Assembly: GCA_016788945.1 (NCBI GenBank)
Contig: JAEUSA010000210.1
Coordinates: forward strand, 1-5,082
Length of the DNA: 5,082 nt
Direction of reading: 5' to 3'
Source: Leptospiraceae bacterium
GTDB lineage: Bacteria; Spirochaetota; Leptospiria; Turneriellales; Turneriellaceae
The notes beneath the pieces are model-generated. The model saw only the letters and a list, made by a program, of their open reading frames with translations. It was not told where the DNA came from and did not search any database. Below, piece by piece: positions 1-5,082 of the stretch. The translations under genes and the position numbers were made by a program. The stretch's first letter is position 1; every line of letters starts with the position of its first letter.

Positions 1-96
1 GGAATTGCCCTGTTTTTTTTCTTAACGGCAGCGTCCGGATTTGCATGCGGACCCACCTTGATCTCAAAAATTGACGGCAATCGGTTCCGGGCATAG
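1..96 (+). CDS. C-terminal end of an upstream hydrophobic protein (partial)
   Basis: Frame 1 is open from the window edge to a TAG at 94-96 and encodes about 31 residues. It begins with a strongly hydrophobic stretch (GIALFFFLTAASGFACG) followed by a short polar tail ending NRFRA. This looks like the last membrane segment and cytoplasmic tail of a membrane protein whose start lies outside the window. The other two forward frames stop earlier or give no coherent protein. The stop lies 10 bases before the ATG of the next gene, a spacing typical of one operon. The fragment is too short to assign a family. A DoxX-type small membrane protein would fit the neighbourhood, but that is a guess. It could also be chance open frame. 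Confidence 0.4.
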   Translation, partial: GIALFFFLTAASGFACGPTLISKIDGNRFRA

Positions 97-106
97 ATTG
101 GAAAAA

Positions 107-550
107 ATGACTTCCTTAGAAAAAGAGATCGTCATCCTGGCCCCGGCACGCCGGGTATGGTATGAACTCACGCACCCGTCACGAATGCCGCTCTGGATGT
201 CGCAAAAAGACCTCGCAATCGAATCGAGCTGGCGCACGGGGGAATCTTTTTCGGTGACGAGCGACTTTAATGGGAAAAAATATACCAGCCGCGGCCAGCT
301 GCTGCAATTCGATAGCGAACGGGAATTTGCATACAGCTACTGGGTCGCAGTTTCACGGCTTCCAGATACCCCGGAAAATTATGCGGTCATACGATACCAG
401 CTGACGCCAACTCCCGATGGAACAAGGCTGGCGTTAACGCATAGCAATATCCGTGGAGAGGCGGCCTACCCGCATGTGAACTTTTACTGGAATGGCGCAC
501 TCTACTTGCTGAAACAACAGGCCGAAGCCATAAGTCCCTCGCCCGCCTGA
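107..550 (+). CDS. AHSA1/SRPBCC-fold ligand-binding protein
   Basis: This 147-residue protein looks like a member of the SRPBCC (START/Bet v 1-like) superfamily, AHSA1 branch. These small cytoplasmic proteins form a deep hydrophobic pocket; most have unknown ligands. The N-terminus has the usual pattern of a beta strand followed by 'APARRVWYELTHPSRMPLW', matching the family's 'apaekVWealtdp..l..W' opening. The middle carries alternating strand-like segments (FSVTSDF, YTSRGQLLQFD, EFAYSYWV, YAVIRYQLTPTPDGTRLALTHS), and the end is an amphipathic helix (WNGALYLLKQQAEAI). Its length is normal for the family. I chose ATG 107 because GGAAA lies just upstream (100-104) and the domain begins within a few residues. 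An in-frame TTG at 71 would add 12 residues, has no ribosome binding site and would overlap the open frame ending at 96. The GyrI-like gene follows after 28 bases, probably in the same transcript. Substrate unknown. Confidence 0.85.
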   Translation: MTSLEKEIVILAPARRVWYELTHPSRMPLWMSQKDLAIESSWRTGESFSVTSDFNGKKYTSRGQLLQFDSEREFAYSYWVAVSRLPDTPENYAVIRYQLTPTPDGTRLALTHSNIRGEAAYPHVNFYWNGALYLLKQQAEAISPSPA

Positions 551-578
551 AGCACTTCTTGATTGAGGCGCATCTACC

Positions 579-1064
579 ATGAACCCTGAAATCCGGCAAA
601 TCCCCGAAAAAAAATTCATCGGCATGTCAATGCGGATGTCGTTCGCGGAAAATAAGACTGTCGCACTCTGGCGGGGTTTCATGCCGCGGCGCGCAGAAAT
701 CCCCCATACAATCAGCTCCGAACTGTATTCGGGAGAAATTTACCCTGCAAATTATTTTAATCCCTTCAACCCGGCGACCGAGTTTGAAAAGTGGGCGCTC
801 GTGGAAGTGAGTACAATCACCGCGGTACCGGAAGGCATGAAAACCTTCGCTGCGCCCGCGGGTCTCTACGCAGTATTCATCCACCGCGGGCCTGCCAGCG
901 ACGGCCCCAAAACTTATCAACACATCTTCGGTGTCTGGTTACCGCAGTCGGATTACCTTTTGGATGAGCGGCCGCACTTCGCCGTTATGGGGGAGAAGTA
1001 CAAACACGACGCGACTGATTCAGAAGAGGAGCTTTGGATTCCTATAAAACCGCGAGCGCGATAA
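579..1064 (+). CDS. Stand-alone GyrI-like / AraC effector-binding domain protein
   Basis: This 161-residue protein is a complete GyrI-like domain (AraC effector-binding fold, as in SbmC/GyrI, Rob and BmrR C-terminal domains) with no DNA-binding domain attached. Recognisable family stretches are ENKTVALWRGFMPRR (24-38), the ELYSGEIYP segment (48-56), the ATEFEKWALVEV strand (66-77), the AGLYAVFIHRGP strand and turn (94-105), and the C-terminal HFAVMGEKYKHD ... EEELWIPIKP (133-158). The fold binds small molecules in a pocket between two repeats. Some stand-alone members protect cells, either by inhibiting gyrase or by hydrolysing cyclopropanoid toxins; neither role can be read from this sequence. 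The ATG at 579 is preceded by GAGG at 565-568, 10 bases away. It probably shares a transcript with the SRPBCC gene. Its stop is 8 bases from the stop of the convergent AraC-type regulator. Confidence 0.9.
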   Translation: MNPEIRQIPEKKFIGMSMRMSFAENKTVALWRGFMPRRAEIPHTISSELYSGEIYPANYFNPFNPATEFEKWALVEVSTITAVPEGMKTFAAPAGLYAVFIHRGPASDGPKTYQHIFGVWLPQSDYLLDERPHFAVMGEKYKHDATDSEEELWIPIKPRAR

Positions 1065-1072
1065 TTTGGTAG

Positions 1073-2167
1073 CTAACCTTCTTGGGTTTTTTCCGAACGC
1101 CTGAAATCGCGAGGTGCTTTGCCTGTAATCGCTTTGAACATTCGGTTAAAAGACGAAAGTGTGTTGTAACCCACTTCAAAGGCAATTTCAATAACGGACA
1201 TCCGATTGTTTTCGCCAAGCAGTTTCTGTGCGGCTTCGATGCGGTAGCGGCCCACGTACTGGTGAAAGTTTACTTTTTTTACCGAATTCAAGTATTCAGA
1301 TAGCTGCGAGAGCGATAGGTCGACTTTTTGCGCAAGTATGTTTAACGACAGGTCAGGGTCTGTATACAGCCGCTCAACCGTCATCAGATGATTTAGCTTC
1401 GATTCCAACGGGGGCAGCTTATCTGCCTTGAGCAGCGACTTACGAGACCCTAACTGAATCTTTATTTGGTAGTTGCCCAAGACGGCAGCATGCCGAAAGC
1501 CCAGGATGTAGAAACCGAACACGAAGGCACTGCCTAATGCGCAGGCTATCCGCGCGCCGGCAAAACTTTGCTGGCTGAAACCGACAATGGCGCAGCAAAT
1601 CATTGCCACGGCGAACAAGAACACAAGAAACAGCACACGCACACTGAACTCATCGCGTATGATGCGCCAACGGAACAGATGCAATACGCGCCCCATCATG
1701 AGTAAGAAATAGGTGCCCGATAACAGTATTCCACTGACATGTATCACATGATAGACGTCGGGCTTGTGCTGCATCGCCACGCGTATGGCGTACACTTTGG
1801 TCGCTGCCGGCTGCAATAGGTAGGGTATCGTCATAAAAATCATCACGGCGGGTAAAAGCAGATGGTACCGCGCTGCCCTGCCGACCGGGTTTGGCAAAGA
1901 AACTGATTCATGGAAAATGATGTAACACGCCGGACCGATTGCATAGATCGCGGGAATTTCAGCGAGCGCCAAAGCGGGGATTTCATAATTCAATGAGGCT
2001 GTCACATTTGCGTTGCCAAGCAACATGAGACCGATCGAAGAAAGAAATATGGCATAACCGATATTACGCCAAGTGCGGCGCGGTATTATCCACTGGCCGA
2101 CAGCGCTCGCCATCAATAGCAGTGCCCCAGCAGCAATGAAGGCCCGTAGCAGGTTATCGATCAGCAT
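1073..2167 (-). CDS. Membrane-anchored AraC-family transcriptional regulator
   Basis: This 364-residue protein joins an N-terminal membrane domain to a C-terminal AraC/XylS DNA-binding domain. Hydrophobic segments lie at about residues 5-23, 35-52, 63-86, 102-118, 143-160, 176-197 and 205-224, suggesting seven membrane spans. A basic linker (about 236-262) leads to two helix-turn-helix units: about 275-295 (LNILAQKVDLSLSQLSEYLN) and about 325-345 (IEIAFEVGYNTLSSFNRMFK), ending with the family's 'TGKAPRDFRR'. Regulators with this layout, known from spirochaetes and Bacteroidetes, are thought to sense a signal in or across the inner membrane and bind DNA from there. The signal is unknown. The ATG at 2167 is the only start before an in-frame TGA five codons upstream; only a weak GAAG precedes it, immediately adjacent. 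The gene diverges from recA across a 179-base region and converges on the GyrI-like gene, a natural candidate target. Confidence 0.92.
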   Translation of the reverse strand: MLIDNLLRAFIAAGALLLMASAVGQWIIPRRTWRNIGYAIFLSSIGLMLLGNANVTASLNYEIPALALAEIPAIYAIGPACYIIFHESVSLPNPVGRAARYHLLLPAVMIFMTIPYLLQPAATKVYAIRVAMQHKPDVYHVIHVSGILLSGTYFLLMMGRVLHLFRWRIIRDEFSVRVLFLVFLFAVAMICCAIVGFSQQSFAGARIACALGSAFVFGFYILGFRHAAVLGNYQIKIQLGSRKSLLKADKLPPLESKLNHLMTVERLYTDPDLSLNILAQKVDLSLSQLSEYLNSVKKVNFHQYVGRYRIEAAQKLLGENNRMSVIEIAFEVGYNTLSSFNRMFKAITGKAPRDFRRSEKTQEG

Positions 2168-2201
2168 ACTTCGCGCAAGTCAGGCAGAAGTCTGTCGACG
2201 G

Positions 2202-2247
2202 CCAGAATTTTTTTCTGTCTGTGTGAGAAAAAAACGGCATTTTCTGG
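2202..2247. repeat. Nested inverted repeat between the AraC-type regulator and recA
   Basis: An exact 9-base inverted repeat, TTTTTTTCT at 2208-2216 and AGAAAAAAA at 2226-2234, surrounds a 9-base spacer. Outside it lies a second exact pair, CCAGAA at 2202-2207 and TTCTGG at 2242-2247. If the regulator is transcribed from the AT-rich box at 2249-2254, this sequence lies in its leader RNA and could fold. On the DNA level it is a two-fold symmetric site that could be an operator. It is not a terminator of either neighbour, because both genes point away from it. The homopolymer arms make the inner pair less convincing than a mixed-sequence repeat. Confidence 0.5.
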
Positions 2248-2258
2248 TATTATATAAA
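2245..2258 (+). promoter_or_regulatory. Probable recA promoter, extended -10 type
   Basis: TATTAT at 2248-2253 is preceded by TG at 2245-2246 with one base between, giving an extended -10 motif. Overlapping hexamers TATATA (2251-2256) and TATAAA (2253-2258) add further choices. No good TTGACA-like -35 box lies 16-18 bases upstream (the 17-base position reads GAGAAA), which is tolerated in extended -10 promoters. Transcription would begin near 2260, about 87 bases before the recA ATG and just ahead of the leader hairpin. Confidence 0.5.
2249..2254 (-). promoter_or_regulatory. Possible -10 element for the AraC-type regulator
   Basis: Read on the minus strand, bases 2254-2249 are a perfect TATAAT. 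A start near 2242 would give the regulator a leader of about 75 bases containing the nested inverted repeat. No convincing -35 element sits at 16-18 bases; the nearest resemblance, TTCACA at 2280-2275, is 20 bases away, which is too long. The match overlaps the recA -10 element on the other strand, so the two promoters would compete. In such an AT-rich spot a chance match is possible. Confidence 0.35.
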
Positions 2259-2263
2259 TAGGG

Positions 2264-2311
2264 CGGATTTCTACTGTGAACGGGTATTTTTCCCAGCACA
2301 GGGGAAATCCG
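2264..2311 (+). promoter_or_regulatory. Long imperfect hairpin in the recA 5' leader
   Basis: CGGATTTC at 2264-2271 pairs exactly with GAAATCCG at 2304-2311. Inside, CTGTG (2274-2278) pairs with CACAG (2297-2301), and GGG (2282-2284) pairs with CCC (2292-2294), closing a 7-base loop TATTTTT. The interruptions are TA/GG, where one U-G pair is possible, and AAC/AG. In all, 16 Watson-Crick pairs span 48 bases. No T-run follows, so it is not an intrinsic terminator. It lies between the predicted recA transcription start (about 2260) and the ribosome binding site, so it would cap the mRNA's 5' end. It could stabilise the RNA, control translation, or mark a two-fold symmetric protein-binding site in the DNA. 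Confidence 0.65.
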
Positions 2312-2332
2312 ACTTGAACAAAAATTGTACAC

Positions 2333-2338
2333 AAGGAG
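2333..2338 (+). promoter_or_regulatory. recA ribosome binding site
   Basis: AAGGAG at 2333-2338 is followed by 8 bases and then ATG at 2347. This is a near-ideal Shine-Dalgarno arrangement. It fixes the recA start at 2347 and rules out the in-frame TTG at 2314, which lies upstream of this site. It also argues against the internal ATG at 2389, which has no such site. Confidence 0.9.
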
Positions 2339-2346
2339 ACATAATA

Positions 2347-3492
2347 ATGATTGACACAGCGGCCAAAAATGGAGCCCTCACGCTCACCATGGCAGAAAAA
2401 ACGGAAACAGCGGCGCAAAAAGCTGAGGCCGCCGAAAAGGCAAAGGCCCTCGATTCAGCGCTCGTGCAGATTGAAAAACAGTTCGGCAAGGGCGCGGTGA
2501 TGAAACTCAACGCCGATGCCATGAAAGAGATACCCGTGATCTCGACCGGCGCACTCTCTCTCGACCTCGCACTCGGTGTCGGTGGCGTACCACGCGGCCG
2601 TATCATCGAAATCTACGGGCCAGAATCATCTGGCAAGACGACGCTGACACTGCATATTGTTGCCGAAGCACAGAAACTTGGTGGCATGGCGGCTTTTATC
2701 GATGCGGAACATGCACTTGACCCGTCGTATGCACGCCGTCTCGGTGTGAACATCGACGAACTGCTTGTGTCACAGCCCGACAACGGTGAGCAGGCGCTCG
2801 AAATTGCTGAAGCCCTTGTGCGTTCAAACGCGCTCGACGTGATCGTCATCGACTCTGTCGCGGCACTCGTACCCAAGTCAGAAATCGAAGGCGATATGGG
2901 ACAGGCGACAATGGGTGTACAGGCACGTTTGATGAGCCAGGCGCTCAGAAAACTTACCGGTGCCATACACAAAACAAACACCGTCGTTATCTTTATCAAC
3001 CAGATCAGGATGAAAATTGGTGTGATGTTCGGTTCACCAGAAACCACTACCGGTGGCAATGCGCTGAAATTCTATGCGAGCGTGCGCATGGATATCCGCC
3101 GTGTGGAATCGATCACCAAAGGCGAAGAGACCATTGGCAACCATGTTCGCGTGAAGGTTGTCAAAAACAAGGTCGCGCCGCCGTTCAAAAAAGCGGAGTT
3201 CGATATTTTCTTTAACCACGGTATATCACGCGAGTCGTCAATTATTGAAGAAGCAGTCAATGTCGGCGTGCTGCAGAAATCAGGCACTTGGTTCTCGTAC
3301 AATGATAACCGGCTCGGCCAGGGCAAAGAGAACGTACGCCAGTACCTAATCGAGAATCCCAAAATCTGCAATGAGATTGAAACTAAGGTACGGCAAGCGC
3401 ACGCAGATGGCACTGCCAAAAAATTGCTCGCCGAAAAGGAAAAGCTGCCCAAGGGCGGCAAGACGGTAGCGGCTACAGAAGAAGTAGCCTAA
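2347..3492 (+). CDS. recA: RecA recombinase
   Basis: RecA forms ATP-dependent filaments on single-stranded DNA, drives homologous pairing and strand exchange, and, where an SOS system exists, triggers LexA self-cleavage. The 381-residue protein has all core elements: [14 protein letters not shown] (41-54), Walker A GPESSGKT (91-98), DAEHALDP (119-126) with the catalytic glutamate at 121, Walker [11 protein letters not shown] (165-174), loop L1 around [12 protein letters not shown] (179-190), [14 protein letters not shown] (216-229), loop L2 with [17 protein letters not shown] (231-247), and a short charged C-terminus ending TEEVA. The ATG at 2347 has an excellent ribosome binding site. Compared with E. 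coli RecA, about 24 extra residues, rich in Ala, Lys and Glu, precede the first helix. The gene stands alone: the AraC-type regulator diverges upstream and the unknown secreted-protein gene converges downstream. No recX follows it here. Confidence 0.99.
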   Translation: MIDTAAKNGALTLTMAEKTETAAQKAEAAEKAKALDSALVQIEKQFGKGAVMKLNADAMKEIPVISTGALSLDLALGVGGVPRGRIIEIYGPESSGKTTLTLHIVAEAQKLGGMAAFIDAEHALDPSYARRLGVNIDELLVSQPDNGEQALEIAEALVRSNALDVIVIDSVAALVPKSEIEGDMGQATMGVQARLMSQALRKLTGAIHKTNTVVIFINQIRMKIGVMFGSPETTTGGNALKFYASVRMDIRRVESITKGEETIGNHVRVKVVKNKVAPPFKKAEFDIFFNHGISRESSIIEEAVNVGVLQKSGTWFSYNDNRLGQGKENVRQYLIENPKICNEIETKVRQAHADGTAKKLLAEKEKLPKGGKTVAATEEVA

Positions 3493-3505
3493 TCTGACAC
3501 CTGCA

Positions 3506-3533
3506 ACGATTTAGCGCGAAGTCGCTGAATCGT
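3506..3533 (+). terminator. Hairpin at the recA 3' end, probable convergent terminator
   Basis: Bases 3506-3516 pair with 3523-3533 to make an 11-pair stem (ten Watson-Crick pairs and one T-G) closed by a 6-base loop at 3517-3522. It begins 14 bases after the recA stop codon. No run of T follows on either strand, so it is not a classical intrinsic terminator, although a strong hairpin here could still end or protect the recA mRNA. It also covers the stop codon and last codons of the convergent minus-strand gene. On that strand the T-G pair becomes an A-C mismatch, so the structure favours the recA transcript. Confidence 0.5.
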
Positions 3534-4077
3534 AGCGCTTCTCTATCGGCAATCGACGAGGCAAATCTTCGCGGGTAAGAATCGGGTCAGTGGCTTTATT
3601 ACCCGGCGGATCGGTTAATACGGGCCGCGCAGGTGCCTTGCCAACCGGTTGCACCAATACCCGTTCCTTAACTATTCGTTTTCCGTTCAACCCGATCGCC
3701 ATCACACCATTGTTGCGCAAAAATAGATTCATTTGCTCAAACTTAAGGGCGGCGTCGGTAAATGACTTAAAAGCGAAGTACACGGGATAGGTCTCACTCT
3801 TATAGTTATGTGGGTATTCCTGCATCATGAGCAGTGTGACGCGGTATTCATGGTTATGGAATTCCATAACTAAGTGCGATACCTTGCGCTCCCAGACGAT
3901 TTTTTCAAACAACGTATCGTAGATCGGATATTTGTAACCCGCTTCGAACTCGCGCCGGTAGTATTGTAATTCATCGCGGCGTGAGGGCTTTTCTGCATTC
4001 AGAGAAAAAATAGGTAATAGCCCGCAGATAGTGAATGATGCGACATAAATCTGAGTAACTACGCGCGCTAAGCCCAC
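3511..4077 (-). CDS. Exported protein of unknown function downstream of ccmB-like gene
   Basis: I do not recognise this 188-residue protein. Residues 1-28 look like a Sec signal peptide: a basic start (MGLAR), a hydrophobic core (about 10-24) and a plausible cleavage after SLNA. The lone cysteine (18) is not in a lipobox, so a lipoprotein is unlikely. The mature part begins with a charged, tyrosine-rich region (32-55), continues as a mixed alpha/beta-looking domain (about 56-138, including HLVMEFHNHEYRVTLLMM and NNGVMAIGLNGKRI), and ends in a proline- and charge-rich tail (about 143-188) that is probably disordered. The start is a GTG with no clear ribosome binding site, 15 bases after the permease stop, so translation probably depends on coupling. 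It shares the permease's reading frame, separated only by TAG and five codons. The stop converges on recA, 18 bases away. Confidence 0.75.
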   Translation of the reverse strand: MGLARVVTQIYVASFTICGLLPIFSLNAEKPSRRDELQYYRREFEAGYKYPIYDTLFEKIVWERKVSHLVMEFHNHEYRVTLLMMQEYPHNYKSETYPVYFAFKSFTDAALKFEQMNLFLRNNGVMAIGLNGKRIVKERVLVQPVGKAPARPVLTDPPGNKATDPILTREDLPRRLPIEKRYDSATSR

Positions 4078-4092
4078 GTTAGATTTTCGGGA

Positions 4093-4752
4093 CTATTCTT
4101 CGAACAGGTAACCAAAAAGTAGATTGCCAGCGCCCGAAAACACCAGTGCAGCGGCGATAAGCAGCGCGTCATAACGGAGAGGGTCGAGCCCCTGTATTAC
4201 CGCGCTCAATCGCCCTGTCGCAGCGATGAGCACCGGCAAGCATAGGGGAAGGAATAGCGCAATCGCAAGGAAATTCTTTTGTGTACTGTGCTGTGCCATA
4301 GCTGCGATGAGTTGCCCAGCCGGCGCCAGCGCCAGGCCCAATGGCAAACAGGTAACCAACATCGCGATCATGATGGTTACTGAAGGCGTTTCAACGGGAA
4401 AGAATAATAGAAAGCCGGCGATGCAGAACAACCACAGCGGAATCTGCACAAGAAAACTGACAATCGACTTGGCAAAGAACAGAGACGCCAAGGGAATGCC
4501 GCTCATAGCGTAATACCGATACGCATACGCATCACTTTCCCAGCCGATTGCCATGAGCAGCAGCTGCAGGTTGGCAATAAGGTAAGCTACCGCGGGAAAA
4601 ATTTCCAGCGTGGCGCTTTGTACGTTATCGACCGGAATGCCGAAGCGAAAGATTCCCAGTAGCGCCAATGCAAGAATGAAGGCAAACTGCAGGCCGCGCT
4701 GCGCATGGTAGAGGCGCAACTCGTTAACAATCAACGACCAGATCAGCTTCAC
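4093..4752 (-). CDS. ccmB: CcmB-like heme exporter permease of an ABC transporter
   Basis: This 219-residue inner-membrane protein has about six hydrophobic segments (roughly 21-39, 51-70, 96-118, 125-147, 161-180, 195-215), and its length is nearly that of E. coli CcmB (220). It has several CcmB hallmarks: an N-terminal amphipathic helix ending in 'NELRLYHAQR' (10-19), a short loop with 'WESDAY' (71-76) followed by 'GIPLASLFFAKSI' (85-97), the 'PLGLALAPAGQLIAAMA' stretch (137-153), and the 'LFLPLCLPVLIAATG' segment (166-180). CcmB pairs with the ATPase CcmA in cytochrome c maturation system I, where the complex helps release heme-loaded CcmE. The GTG start overlaps the ATPase stop (GTGA, four bases), and GGAG lies 10 bases upstream, so the two are co-translated. 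The divergence is considerable, so another small ABC-2-type permease remains possible. The usual neighbour ccmC does not follow; the next gene is the unknown exported protein. Confidence 0.72.
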   Translation of the reverse strand: MKLIWSLIVNELRLYHAQRGLQFAFILALALLGIFRFGIPVDNVQSATLEIFPAVAYLIANLQLLLMAIGWESDAYAYRYYAMSGIPLASLFFAKSIVSFLVQIPLWLFCIAGFLLFFPVETPSVTIMIAMLVTCLPLGLALAPAGQLIAAMAQHSTQKNFLAIALFLPLCLPVLIAATGRLSAVIQGLDPLRYDALLIAAALVFSGAGNLLFGYLFEE

Positions 4753-5082
4753 CGCTCGCAGACTCCATTCTGCATATGTATCGCCGCTTGCGATAATTTC
4801 CGCGCGCGTACCGGGTCGTGCTCTGAAAAGAGAATGGCAGTGCCGCGCCCGGCCTCAGAGCGCATAAATTCCGCGAGACGATTCTCACTCGCGGTATCGA
4901 GACCTGTAAACGGCTCATCGAGCAACAGCACCTGCGGCCTCACCAGCATCGCGCGCGAGAGGAGAAAGCGCTGTAATTGACCGCGCGACAAGGTGCGCAA
5001 AGGATTTGCAGATAGCGCAGCAATTTTCCAGTATTCGAGCGCGGCATGTGCGTCGCGGTTAGAAGCGCGGCTCAACGTTGCA
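4749..5082 (-). CDS. ccmA: ABC transporter ATPase, CcmA-like, C-terminal part (partial at window end)
   Basis: The last 110 residues of an ABC ATPase are visible; the frame stays open to the window edge, so the Walker A and Q-loop regions lie outside. Counting from the edge, it shows the signature motif LSRGQ (31-35, a variant of LSGGQ with Arg in the third position), LSRAMLVRPQ (41-50), Walker B VLLLDEP (51-57) with the catalytic Glu at 56, the D-loop TGLD, and the switch histidine in SEHD (88). A TTG at 5075 is an internal leucine codon, not the start. The protein supplies ATP hydrolysis for the membrane partner encoded next, with which it overlaps by four bases. The pairing with a CcmB-like permease and the short C-terminus suggest CcmA. 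On its own, this fragment would only support a generic ABC ATPase. The chain ends soon after the switch region, as in compact CcmA-type subunits. Confidence 0.75.
   Translation of the reverse strand, partial: ATLSRASNRDAHAALEYWKIAALSANPLRTLSRGQLQRFLLSRAMLVRPQVLLLDEPFTGLDTASENRLAEFMRSEAGRGTAILFSEHDPVRARKLSQAAIHMQNGVCER

Noticed and set aside
71..106. TTG start for the SRPBCC gene at 71, adding 12 residues
   Set aside because: No ribosome binding site precedes it, it overlaps the open frame that ends at 96, and the domain begins just after ATG 107, which has GGAAA upstream.
1068..1092. Possible terminator between the GyrI-like gene and the AraC-type regulator
   Set aside because: There is a T-run at 1087-1092, but the only stem before it (AACC at 1075-1078 with GGTT at 1085-1088) has four pairs and uses part of the T-run, which is too weak to call.
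2208..2334. Classical SOS boxes upstream of recA
   Set aside because: I looked for CTGT-N8-ACAG, GAAC-N4-GTTC and TTTG-N5-CAAA. None is present. TTGTACACAA at 2325-2334 is palindromic but has the wrong spacing for the Leptospira-type box.
2314..2346. TTG start for recA at 2314
   Set aside because: The AAGGAG ribosome binding site lies inside this extension, correctly spaced for ATG 2347, and the added residues resemble no RecA sequence.
2613..3461. Open frames antisense to recA
   Set aside because: They mirror the codon bias of recA, have no ribosome binding sites and encode low-complexity Ser/Ala-rich sequence with no recognisable domain.
4226..4980. Plus-strand open frames opposite the permease and ATPase genes
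   Set aside because: They lie opposite well-supported membrane and ATPase coding sequence and give no protein-like pattern.
1..5082. CRISPR arrays, tRNA or rRNA genes, insertion sequences, toxin-antitoxin pairs
   Set aside because: I saw no spaced direct repeat array, cloverleaf, transposase motif or terminal repeats. Almost all of the window is coding apart from the recA upstream region.

Overview
The window is ordinary, densely packed bacterial chromosome of moderate GC content, centred on a complete recA gene. The lineage is inferred, not proven. RecA is clearly bacterial, and the seven-segment membrane plus AraC regulator architecture recalls spirochaetes of the Leptospirales (Turneriella or Leptospira-like), but other Gram-negative groups also carry such regulators. 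A cytochrome c maturation type ABC pair and a protein with a signal peptide fit a cell with an exported proteome.

Left part (1-1064, plus strand): the last codons of a hydrophobic protein entering from outside the window, then an AHSA1/SRPBCC-fold protein (107-550) and a stand-alone GyrI-like effector-binding protein (579-1064). The gaps are 10 and 28 bases, so all three could be one transcript. Facing them, 8 bases away, is a minus-strand membrane-bound AraC-type regulator (1073-2167).

Middle (2168-2346): a 179-base divergent region between the AraC-type regulator and recA. It is the most structured stretch in the window. It has one AT-rich box that reads as a -10 element on both strands, a nested inverted repeat on the regulator side, a long imperfect hairpin at the predicted 5' end of the recA transcript, and a short direct repeat just before the recA ribosome binding site. 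recA itself runs 2347-3492 and ends in a convergent hairpin.

Right part (3511-5082, minus strand): read in transcription order, the C-terminal half of an ABC ATPase, a six-segment CcmB-like permease that overlaps it by four bases, and a secreted protein of unknown function. The ATPase and permease resemble CcmA and CcmB, the export pair of cytochrome c maturation system I. The secreted protein lies in the permease's reading frame, beyond one TAG stop.

I found no mobile elements, RNA genes, CRISPR arrays or clear sign of a new multi-gene system. The best leads are the recA leader and the unknown protein attached to the Ccm-like pair.
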